Under the pieces are notes generated by a model that made no database searches, was not told the origin of the DNA, and saw only the letters and a list, made by a program, of their open reading frames with translations. A stretch of DNA of 64,000 bases from positions 24,506,527-24,570,526 of the forward strand of contig NC_083646.1 of NCBI RefSeq assembly GCF_963576545.1, in the 5' to 3' direction. The position numbers and the translations under genes are program-made. The DNA comes from Limanda limanda. Lineage: Eukaryota > Chordata > Actinopteri > Pleuronectiformes > Pleuronectidae. This document shows, one piece after another, positions 16,628-28,600 of this stretch (its first letter is position 1; each line of letters opens with the position of its first letter).

Positions 16628-19600
16628 GGTGGTGGTGATGATGATGGAACCTGGTGGAGGCAAGTCAGTGATTTAATATGACGCATGTTAATGGAGGGCC
16701 TCGGGGTGGCTGGCCTTTTTCAGCGTGTGCACGTCCATGCTGAAGACAACCGCTGGTGACAACATTAATTACAGCCTCAGCAAGTGTTTACAGAGCCTAT
16801 GCATGGGCGTGTGTGTGTGTGTGTGTGTGTGTGTTTACAGTAGAGCTCGGGGGGAGGCTGAGCACTGCATCACTTACCATTTGGCCTCTGTCACTTAGAA
16901 TCACTGGCGGTGCCACATATCATTCACACTCTCTATAAAGAAGCTACTTAACTCACTGTCTACTGTGATCACCGCCAACTCGGCTGATGGACATGACAGG
17001 AGTGGATGGGAGGTAGGGAGAGGGGAAGAGACAAGAGATGGAGGGAAAAGTGGAGGAAGGAAAAGTAAAGGACACAGAAATGAATGGGAAAACTTAGATG
17101 AGAGGGAAAATAGAGGAAGAGGAAGAATCAAGATGAAAGTGAGGAAGGCAGTAACAGAGAATGTGTCGGTAAAGGAAATTTGATGGGGAATTAAAGACTG
17201 ACACCGGAGAAGAGTTGAGATGAGAGGAAAGAATAAAGGGAAGGAAAGGAACGGAAAGGAAAAGAGGACACGAGGAAATGAAAAGTAGAGGGGGAAAGGA
17301 TAAAGGTGGGACGTCTAAATCAAGTGAAAGACAATCGGGACACATGCAAATAGATTCATGAGGCTGGCGTGGACAAATGCTGTTCCGCTTCATTAGAATG
17401 CACAATTCCATCTCTCTAATTGACATGTGATTAATAATGTATACAATTTGTCACAGGTCAGTATCCGGAGCAAATCATGTTTCAGTTTAAAAAATAGAGA
17501 CAGCTGCCCAGCCCAGGGCGGGGACGGACTCACAGACCGGCTGTCACACTCAACTGAACACAAAGATCGCTGTTGATTTATTTTGGCGAGTGCAGGAGCA
17601 CAGTCGACGTGTGGAGAGTCAGACGATGAAATATCGTCCAGGATGTGAATCTCCATGCATATATTCTCCACATCTCACGTGAGTGTTTCTGGGCGGATGA
17701 ATAGCCGTGCGGGCGATGATGTGTGCACACGGGTGGCGAGGGAATGAGTGACTGTTGAAGGAGTGGCAAAAAAAAATGGGAACATGGAGTAATACATGAA
17801 TAACAAGTGGCTAATGAGGTTGTTCTACAGGTTTAAAGACCTCTCTTACCCACAGCACAGTGCACTGGAGCTGTCAGCCCGGCTGCTCTTTGCAGAGGTC
17901 ATTTGTCTGTGTTATAATACACTCTCAGCGACGGATGCTCCTGCAAAAACTTCTTTAAATGTTACTGCGAATAACTTTAAAAACTCGACTGATTGATCTA
18001 TTTAATCCATTTGTTCTCTTTTGGGGTCCTGGAAAGCCAGCGCCCTTTTCAATAGGTCAAAAACTGGAATTAGTAAAGTTTTTAAAGATGTAGTAGATAA
18101 GTCTGTGCGACTTCTAACGATGAGCAAGTTAAGCAACAGCGGTTGAGTGTTTTCTCGGACAATGGCAAAATCAGAGTTTCTCTTTGAAAAATACAGCAGG
18201 AGATTTTCCGGTCAGATGTGTTGACAGATATCTCCGGAGTCGTTAGGTGAGGGTTGGTGCAGGACGTAAAGAATCTCTGCAGCGGAGGTCAGGCATTTTT
18301 GTTTCCTGCACTCTGACGTATCAGCCCTTATCACCAAAAGCTCACTTGACATCTTCCTCTGTGTCTTCTACATGTATGGCACAGCTTTTCATCATGAGAT
18401 ATGTGGATTCTTTTTTTTAAATTCAGTTTTCTGTCCATCACATGTCATCAATACACCCATTCTTTCCTGTGAATCCTCTGGATAATCAGTTGTTTTCTTG
18501 TATGGGTCATTCAGACATTATCCAGATGTTTTACCTGGGGGCTGGCAGGAGAAACCTATGACATGTCGGCAGCCTCTCACGCAGACATTTGCATTCTCAC
18601 ATCCAGCCCCTCCGGAGAATGTCAGGATATTCTCTGGAGTTCAGTGCATGTCTGAAAACACTCATACTGATATTGTATCGGCTTTTAAATTGATTAAGAA
18701 TACAGCTTGTTTGTCCTTTTGTATGTCCAGCATGTGTTGATGTGTAATCTGTTTTCCTCTCAGTGTGTGTGCTCGTGCTGGCTGTACTTTACCTGTATGG
18801 GATCTCATGTGCGTGCGCAGGTGGCTCGGCTGACTGAAGCTCTTCCCGCACTCGTGACAGATATACTGGCCCTGTCGCATGAGAGACCTCAGCATCCCTG
18901 ATCACACAGGGAAAAAAGAGAGGAACACACATTCAGAAAATATATAAATAAGGCAAATCATTACAACCTGGAAGTTTAATCTGCTATAAACATGTGTAAG
19001 ATGTAAATCAAATGGATGGAGGGAACATGAAGCTGATTCAGCTGTTTGAGGATTGAAGAAGAGGATGCCTAAAAAATGGAACATGGATTATATCTATCTT
19101 ACTATCAGCAGATAACATTTTGCATTTGGCTCTTTTGACCTGTCAGTCCTTTGATCTGAAAATAAAAGCCCTTTTTGAAACCTGATTTGTGTCCATCCAT
19201 CCATTTATCCTACTTATTCCTTCAGGCTCACTGGGTAGGGGGGAGCTGTCAACAATCCCAGCTGACATTGGTCTCCAACATATAGAGAGAAAGAAACATT
19301 GTCGCTCACATCCACACTTACGGCCAATTTAGAGTCTCCAATTAACCTAACCTGCCTGTCTCTGGACTGTGGGAGGAAGCTGGAGTACCTGGAGAAAACT
19401 CCACTCAGACCCCAGCTGAACCGAGATGTCACCCGGGAATTTACCTTCCTAGATCAAACACACAAGTTTTTCTCACACGGGCCAGTCACATGTGTTTTGC
19501 ATGTCCATGTGACATTTCTCATGTGAGATTTTTCTACGAAGACAATACGAAGAAAACGTGGACTTCATTATCAATCGATTCCGAGGCAGGAGACGGTTTT

Positions 19601-22600
19601 GCGTGGCAGTGTTTGCGCAGAGATTGAATGGAGATGTAAAGGTCAGTAATGGGCAGAGTGTGAGTGGGCGCACAGGAGCACGGAGTCCGGCTGGAGCGGT
19701 GTAGGTAGCTAGCGTCAGTAGTGGACTCGCGCGAGCATCATTAGTATGTCTAATGTGTCATTATGAGCGGCTAGCTCCAGGGGCTGGACTGCAGCTGTCA
19801 CACAGCATCATCTCAGCGGCTGACAGCCAGACACACACAGCACACACACACTCCGCATAAATTACAGGCAATTAAAACGCCCCGGCTGTGATGTGCCCGC
19901 TCCGCTGCCCGTGTGTCACATGTCAGGTGTGTGTCCGCATGTGTATGCATTCCAAGAGTTATATTTATGTGTGTGTGCGTGTGTTTGCTTGGGTCCTGGC
20001 ACACACTGGCTACATTTGCACTCACCCACGTGCACAGGGGGATGCAGTAGCACTCGCATTACATGCACAAGTCACCTTTACAAATTAAATGTCATACAGA
20101 AGCAACTTGTTGAATTTTGATGACTTCAAAGCCCATATATCTCATCACATGACTTGACTAAATGCAAAACAGGGATTATTTTAATTTTGTCTTCAAGGAG
20201 CTGCTGAGGAGGTTCAGATGTTGTCTTCACTTCCAACTTTTTTTTTACAACCGACAATTTAAAAATGTTTGGGTAACTTCGCAAAAGTTATTCTGCAGAT
20301 CTGCATTCATCTAATGAGCACATTAGATGCCACATTATTCTTTAACTTCCTTAAGTTACAGTTCCAATGTTGTGACACACATCCTATGAAGAGCATCACA
20401 GGAGTAGTTGCAGGTAAATTAATTCAAATACAAATCTTTTTAAAGATGTTGACAGGTATTTATTTTAAGTGCAGTTTAAAAACCAAAAGGAAACCCTGGC
20501 AAAAAAAAAAATCTGCCAATGTCCAACTGAACGTAGATAATGGTATTTCTGAAACTATAAAGAGACAGTATAAGAAAAATGAATTGTAATGGGATATGAA
20601 GTCCAACTGTCTATGGTAAAGCAGAGTCTAAGCGAGTGGCCACTCAGCATAAAGGAACCTCTTGTTGGAAATGAAATAACTGTAATTCAGACATTTACAT
20701 TTATTATTTAGTTATCTTTGTAACAAGGACCTTGTGCTGTATGTAGAGAAGTCATTGAAAGATCATTGGATCCGTTTGATGAACTTCTGACCTCACACAC
20801 TCACACGCAATCCTGTGACCTCTCTTGCTGAAAGATAACAGACCTGAGGGTTTGGGGGTTTGCTTTACTGCTCAAACGCCCCGACCATTAAAGCTGGCAT
20901 ATACCTGGGCAGTGCCCGGCTCACTAGTTGTGTTGTTTTTTGTTTGTGCACGTGGAAAGCGGTGAGTGTTGGAGGGACGCAGCCCGACAAGGAGGAACGG
21001 GGAAGCGGAGGAGGTGACAGAGAGTGTCTCTGGCAGCCGGACTGCTGGCCTCTGGATACTCTACTTCTACTCTGCGACCGCCAGCCCTTCTCACTGATGC
21101 ACTAATGAAAGACAAGACAAGGCTGGATGGAAAAACACGAGCAGACACACACACACACACACACACACACACTGGTACGAATATTAGAGGGAGAGAGAAG
21201 GGAGAAAGACTCAGTTGCTCAAAAAAGGTCACTTTATAGCATGTGACTCAAAGGGCTAAGGCGGATGGTGACGATATGTGCCTGGACGGGTGACAGCGAT
21301 GTCATGCGTCCGCTCTGGGGCTGTTGTCTCTGACCTCTGGCTCCACACAGCCCCACTTGACCTTAGAGACACAACTGAAAATAGGCAAATAATTCGGATG
21401 TTGGGTAATGACCATTTCCAAAGCAGCTGGTGGGGTAATTATTCTGTCTCATCTCTCTCTCTTTGCCTCTTATGTTACCGCTCTCTGTGTTTTGCCCCCC
21501 CCCCCCCCCCCCCCCCCTCCTCTCCACTCGCATCTGTGCGAGCCTCTCGTCAGGCAGAGCCGTGACCTAAACAGTTTGTGACAGCTTTCTGGGAGAGTGG
21601 AGCTGGAGACTAGGCATGCCTCGCAGACCTGAGAGCAGCAAAGGTTCTGTCACGTCTTTTCACGGCATGCAAAAAAAAAAAAAACACTTTTGCATCTAAA
21701 AACCTGAGCACATACGGACACACGTGCACAGACGCACATGCTGCCCTAGATTCTTTTATCAGGTTAACGTGTGTTTGCTCATTGAATGTATCTCCCCTTC
21801 ATTATTATTCAAACCTTGTCAGAGTGGAGCAGTATGTGTGTCGGTCATGATGAGTGAGTGAGTGTGTTAGGGAGGATAAATACGTGGATCTGACCGAATA
21901 TGGCTCGTACATTGAGTGTGGATCTGTGTGTCTTTTACTGGTTTACCTTGTCAGGTCCAGTAGCAGCTAAACAATAAGATACTCAGTGGCTGGGAAACAT
22001 TTTCCTTCAACTCGTGACATTTGGCATTTTCACTGAGGCCAAAACTCTCTGGGCATATTGTGTGTGAGCTGATGATGGGGGATGAAGAGGACTCTCCCAT
22101 GTAATGGCATTTCAAAGTAGCAAAAGCCAAATTTGTGCATTGTGTTACTACAAAATTTCACATGTGTAGATGTAAATCAGCAAACAAAAAAGGACAAAAG
22201 AACACAAATTTGGCTCCTTACCAGTGGGATCCAACATGGCGTTGGCTGCGCCCCAGCGGTGGTATAAAGTGGCCAGATCGTGGGGGCTGTAGTTTTTGAG
22301 GAAGCTGAGGACGTCATTTGGCATCTCCGGTGTCTCAGCGATTGGCTCCTGCTTCACATCTCCACGAGACTCCGAAGGCAATGAAGTAGAAGTAGAGGAG
22401 GGGGTGGAATTACGCAGAGTGCCTCTGTGTGCCTGGGGGGCTCCATAGTTGTCTCCCGCTGACGAGCTGTGGGTGATGGCACTGGGCCTGGTGGCGTTAG
22501 CCCGGCCCTGGCTCTGGGAGTTGGGATGCGGCTGATGGGGGGAGCCCCTGGCCCGGCTGTACTCAGCAAGGCCGTGTTTGCTGGACAGCATGAAACCCAG

Positions 22601-25600
22601 GCCCTCTTGAGGCATTAAGTAGCGGTCGGCCATCCTGGAAACCGTGGCGGCGCTGGGGCTCGGTGCTGAGGAATGTGAGAGGGCGCCGCTGCTCTTCTCT
22701 GTGGAGCCGGAGGATGACAGCGAACTTCCCCTTGGGTAAATATCCACTTTGGGTCTGAAGCGAGACGGATAACTCTGGTCCTCGGTGGGCCTGATGCTGC
22801 TGCTGGCGCTGACGCCCGGCTGTACAGGGACTCTCCCTGCATGGGTGCCCGAGGAGGAGGAGGAGCCCCTGGAGAATGACGTGGAAGGGGTACAGGTTGA
22901 TGATGATGGAGATGATGATGATGTTGATAATGATGATGATGATGATGATGATGGCGTGGCTGCGTGACTGGCTGGCTTGTTCTTCTTCTGCACTTCACTG
23001 GCGTCGGTTGGGGGCTGGGTACGCTGGGTGCGGACCAGTGGAGGCAGTGGTGGACACTCTTTTCCCTCCAGGACCGGTGGGGGACCGGTGCGCCTCCTGG
23101 AGGACAACGAGCCGTCCCGGGAGCCCTTTGAGTTGTTCTTAAAGGCCCATTTAGGAGCCAGATTGGAGCTACTGCTGTTGATGCGGTGAGCCACAGTCTG
23201 GTGCATCCAGAGCACCTCGGGATAGCGGGTGGAGTGGGAGCAGAAGGAGCACTTGTGGCTAGGGAGGCTCTTCCTGTCCGAGGTGAGTGAGGCTATCCCC
23301 CTGGTGCCATCGGCCCTCACACACAGGTCCACAGGGGTCATGCTGGGGTCCAGCGGGGACGATCGAGCACCGAGGTAAGCCGAAGGGGATGCTGAGCTTT
23401 TCAGCCCCTGGAGAAGAGCTTTCTTCAGCTTGGGATAACTGCTGGGTGTGCCTCTGTCTGAGCTGGAGCTGGGGCTGGGGCTGGGGCTGGGTCTGTCTTG
23501 GGGGGCGGGCGGGTGTTTGACACGAACATGAGTCAGATACGCCTGCGACTCGGAGGTAACAAAGTCACACAGGCTGCAGATGTAAGGCTTCTCATCTGTA
23601 GGGGAGAGATGTGACAACATAAAGGTCAATGACTGCAAAAGAAATAGTCTAGAATCTAGATTAAACTCATTACATCAGTTCGTATAATCTGAACCCCATG
23701 TAGTTTTGGTGAACAGCCACCAGGGCGCAGTATTGGCCACTGTTCTCATATCCCCTCTTTTAATTTTACATTAACGGAACCTTCTCTTCCATAACCAGAA
23801 CTATTACATCTGCTATTGTAAGAGAACTAAACAAATTAAAAATTGTATTAAAACAGACAACAATTATTACATCACATCATTGAGAGATGTTCCAATCATT
23901 TATCTGAATTATTCTTTTTTTTTAAACTGGGTTAATATATTCAGCTTGTGTCAGTGAGCACTGTTGATTAATCTATATGGAAACTGTTGGGATGTAAAAT
24001 GTTCTACATGTTGTGAAGCAATCTCAATTGATCCAATACAACATTAAGATAGAGCTGAATCAACACTTACTTTTTCCACAGTAAAATAAAAGTAATATGA
24101 AGGCTAAAAACGTAGACTAGTTATTTTATGGCTATGTGTATGTATTGGCATTGGTTTGGATTCTACTGTTTACTAAATTGAGCCCATGCTGCTGATTCCT
24201 GCTGTGTACTATTGCAAACTCTCCACAAGGGGGCGTATATGCCCCATCTGTCACTGGAAAAGTTTATGTCTAATTATAGAATTAGAGGGGGAGATTAATA
24301 TGAAGAAGAACAAAAAGGATCCTAATTACAGTTAAAATGATCATCAAAATACAGTGTTGTATAATATGAAATCCTCCAATTGGATTGTTTGAACATAAAC
24401 ATGTTCCAGGTCATGGAACCTTACACACATGAATATTTTACAAAAGTCTCCTACAGAAGAACAGATCACATACTGTAAGTAGGCCATTATTACCATCTCC
24501 ACCACCCCTCCTCGGTTTTACAACAACACCAGTAACCTGCCATCTGTTTTTCATTTGGCTTCCTGTTGGCAACTCTGGCCAACACTCACAGCTCAGACTG
24601 TGCCAAGGTGAAGCCCCAGGACTGGGCAGTTTAGCAGGCGGGGTAGTAACACTGATGTGGCCTCTTTATAAGGCCCACACTGTTCTTATAAAAATCTAAC
24701 AACCAGCTGAAGAATCAAAAAGCATATGTGTTGTAGAAATATCAGCGCAAACCTGAATCAGTCGGACAGATACACACAAACATGGAACACACACTAACAC
24801 ACACACTAGCCGTATGGGCCGAGGAGGAAACCACATATGTATCTTAGAAGCACAAGAAGGATCCATCTTAACTATCCATGAAAATACTGCCTCCTAATTT
24901 CACACTTCGGGAGAGAAGCTGAACTGAAAAATGTCCATAGCTTTACAGTTGTGAGAGTGAATGTGCAAATACATCTCAATATAACTCTACTTCATGTAAA
25001 TCATCAACTATGTTTGCACAGGGTTAACAATCCACTTCTTTCCTCAGTCATAAATCAAAAAGCCCACGTGCATGTTGGTATCTGCATGTATCCACTACCA
25101 CTTCTCATTTGCATTCCCAAAATGTAGCAAAATGGCTGTAAGGGACGACAGAGTATTTTAGGACTACATTGTCCTCTGAGCGTCTCTTTCTCCATTGCCC
25201 TTATCCCTCTCCATCGAGAGGAGACTATAAATAACCAATCCCTCAGACATCAGGCAGCCTGGCTGGCTCAATGGTAAGAGGAGTGCATGAGTGACAGTGG
25301 AGGTGTCACAGGAGGTAACCTTAGAGATTAGAGAAGAAGTCAGAGGGGATGGGGAAGACAGGTAAAGGGAAGAAGGACGGACAAATCGACAGAGGCCTTA
25401 AGATCTTGACAAGAATGTTCTTTGGGCAAAGGCTCATATATCCTCATAAAGGATGACTTTGTCACAAATATTAATTAGACTGACACCCAGTAGAGTGATT
25501 TTTTAATCTAGATCCATGAATTATTCTTTGAGAAATAAAATCGCCCTATATTGCAATATAAACGAAAGTGAAAAAAAAATCCCGGACTGCATGTAAAATC

Positions 25601-28600
25601 GAATGGGTTCTTCTTGTCCCACTCCTCCATCAAATGTCATGTAATTTATTTTTGCATAATCCAGCTAATGAACAAAAAAATAATTCTATGGCACTTTAGA
25701 GCCAAAGTACCAAAACTACTCATAAATTCAATCAAGCTGCACCAAATTGCACAAACTCATAAATATCAACAGGTCTGATTTCCATCAAGATCCATGGTTC
25801 ATTTTTGAGAAATCAATGAAAATGTTGAAAAACGCCATCTTGCAATGTTAAAGAAAATCAAAAAGAAAATACTCGATCTGCCCCTTGATCCAGATCTGCA
25901 CCAAAATACAATGGGTTCTTCCCTGACCCATACTGTGTCCTCCCACCAAGTTTCATGGTAATCCATGATCCCAACCAAATGCAGATTAGGTCTGATTACA
26001 TACTGTACATTTATATACAGCTGAGTTTAAAAGCCCTGAAATGTAATTTGTGCAACCACCCAGCAGGATGTCAATGTTTTGGGCGAGAAAATACTTTTAC
26101 TCAGAAAAGAAGCTAACCACACCTTAAACTGCTGGAGTACCAGACTCGTATGTTTCTATTAAAGTCAAATAATCCTATATTGTACAAAGCAAAATATCAG
26201 TGAAGAGTAAAAAGGAAACATGCAGACAGATTTCCATGGCAAAGACAGAAAAAAGGACATATTCACATTAGATAAGGGGGGGGGGGGGGGTTTCCTGAGA
26301 CAGGAAGACCTGAAATAGCACGCAGCTCGATCAGGCCTGAAGAAATGTTGCTGCTATTTTTGAATGTCTGCACTTACACGGAGGAATGGAAACAATCACT
26401 ACAATTCCGAGCTATCCACTGAACTGTCCTAACCTGGACCAGCAGGGTTTTCAGTGTGTTTGAAAGCTTAAAGACAAAAGCCAGAGATCTCAGGTCCTTC
26501 ACACACAGGAATTCCTTCTTTTAACATATTTCAACCCTGAGTGACTGTGGGTGTTTAGCTCGTCCATGGGTGGCTTGTCTCCCTTTTTTTTGTTCTGCAG
26601 TGTTTATTGGTTGTGGAGGTGAAAAAATGATAGGCATTCCAAAAATGCCCTCTGCTCTACTGACATGCCACAGAAGAGCCAAAAACAGTTTCACCTCATT
26701 GTTCTTGCTCTGTCAAACAAGATAATTGTAGTGCAGTCAAAATAAATTTCAGACAAACTTAAAGTTAATTGACTATATTATAGAATTTTTTATGTGCAAC
26801 TCTGTGAAAGAGGTGAAGTAAGGTGATGCAATTTCTCTATTTTCCCACATGGGGGCTCTAGTTCCCACTCCATAGGGCTGAGGAGCTGAGGAGCTGCACC
26901 TACACAAAGGACATTTCATCAACAGATGTTTACTACAGAGTGACAGAGCCAGAGGCCCCGAGTGGGAGGCTTGAAAGGAGCTACAGTCATTTCTGCAACA
27001 AAAAGAATGCAGACTTTACTCATGCTTGTGGTTTTTCTTTTACATTGAGGCAGTTATATTTTCTGATTGTTTAATGTGAGAACATTTTATCTAATTAGAT
27101 AACGGTTGTAAAAATGGCCTCATCAGTGACTATAATAAAGCAATCTTTAGTGCTCTGACATTCAATTAATTGTTTACCAGGAAAAACCCACTTCATACAA
27201 ACAATCATATGATGCTATGATCAACTATAACAATTAAATATTCTTCATTTACACTGTTTATGATGAAAGACAGAAACAGTGCAAAATTCCTAAATACTTT
27301 CCCAAATCACAAACATTTACCAACTGTAGGTTTAGTTGAGTAATAGATGATAATTAAGTTACTGAAAATGACACAGCATTAAGACAGAACAAAGAAAGAT
27401 GTTCTTGACTAACCTGAAATCCCTCCAGAGTTTGCACTACCCATCTCTGAGGCCTGATCTCCCAGGGTAGAGGCCGGTGGAGAGTCTCCGTACCCGGGGG
27501 TGCAGGGTCGACTGGGGGAGCCCGACTCTGGATCACTGGTTGAGCCCCATCGGTCGTCCCTGGCAGTTCTTTCCTTGTCCCCTGCGGACGCCCTGTGTCC
27601 ATCCTTCCTGTGGACCCGCTGATGGACCATCATCTGGTGACGACTGCGGAACACCTTCCCGCACTCAAAGCACTCGTTGTACTTGGAGGACGACTGGGAG
27701 GACCGGCGTCGGTCGTGGCGAGACGATGGCCGGTACTCGGAGTCGCTGAGGTTCTCTGGCGTCCGGTCCCCTGAAGAGCCATGACTTCCCAACCCGGAGC
27801 TGCTGCGTCTGCCTGCGCCGCGCTTCTCCTGACCTTGAAGGACATAACGACTGCTCGCCTTCTCATAGACCACAGCAGCTCCAGCAAGGGCATCCTCCCC
27901 CATACTTCCTCCCCCATAGGAGGCCTTGAAACTATGCTCCACTGGCTCCACAATTCTTCCTTTAGTGGCTAGTTGCCAGGCCTGGTAGCTGCAAACTGGA
28001 TCTAGCTCAAGAATTCTTTGCCCCTGAATTGTCTCCCCTTCCTTGTCCTTGTCTGGGGTCTTTTCCTCAACAGGTCGGATGTTTAAATAGTCAAGAAAAC
28101 GTCTCTTAGCAGCTGGTGAGTCCTCATCATCACTGGCTCTGCATTGGCTCTGGGATTTCTTGCCATAGTTGACACCATGAACCTTTTCATGGACTCTCAG
28201 GCTCTCTTTGGTGTGAAACAGGTTCCCACATTTAGAGCACATTTGATAGGTAGAGGTTACAGCACCAGAAACGATATCAGGGTCCTGGGCTACATCGTTG
28301 ATGGTGGCCGGAAGCTCAGCTGATTCTGCTTTTGACCGGGACCTAGATTTGGTGTTGTGTGTTTTCATGTGAGATTTGAGAAACCAAGCTTCGCGGAACC
28401 GTCGTCCACAGATACGACAGCAGTGGTCCAGGACCCCTGCGTGTTTCTTCATGTGCGACTTCAGAAACCAGGCTTGGCTGAAGATTTGGCCACAGGTCTC
28501 ACAGGGGAAGGACCCATCAGCCTGGGCTGGGTTGGCATCAGGTTCAGTCTCAGCCTCCTCCTTAACAGCCGTCTCTTCTTCTGCGTCTGCAGTAATGTGG

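Larger units (their letters stand above)
14155..18792 (-). other. znf516: znf516 intron 3, 4638 bp
   Basis: GT-AG intron. It holds the (AC)n at 14530-14580, a (GAT)n tract at 16596-16646, a (GT)n at 16808-16835 and a GGAAAG-rich purine stretch at about 17010-17310. The segment at about 17340-17470 is of high complexity with several ATTA words and may be a conserved element (inference). No extra coding exon is recognised. Confidence 0.8.
18898..22221 (-). other. znf516: znf516 intron 2, 3324 bp
   Basis: GT-AG intron. It contains an interspersed repeat at about 19190-19450, a (CA)n at 21145-21172, a poly-C run at 21495-21517 and a poly-A run near 21670-21683. No extra coding exon is recognised. 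Confidence 0.8.
23596..27413 (-). other. znf516: znf516 intron 1, 3818 bp
   Basis: GT-AG intron between coding exons 1 and 2. It contains a duplicated dispersed repeat at 25490-25990, a poly-G run at 26276-26290 and a CTCF-like word at 24223-24236. No extra coding exon is recognised. Confidence 0.85.

Noticed and set aside
16130..16663. 177-residue minus-strand frame with Ile/Thr run
   Set aside because: Produced by the GAT repeat and a G-rich tract inside znf516 intron 3.
22615..22998. His-rich 127-residue minus-strand frame and Asp-rich + strand frames
   Set aside because: They are other frames of the coding TCA repeat in znf516 exon 2.
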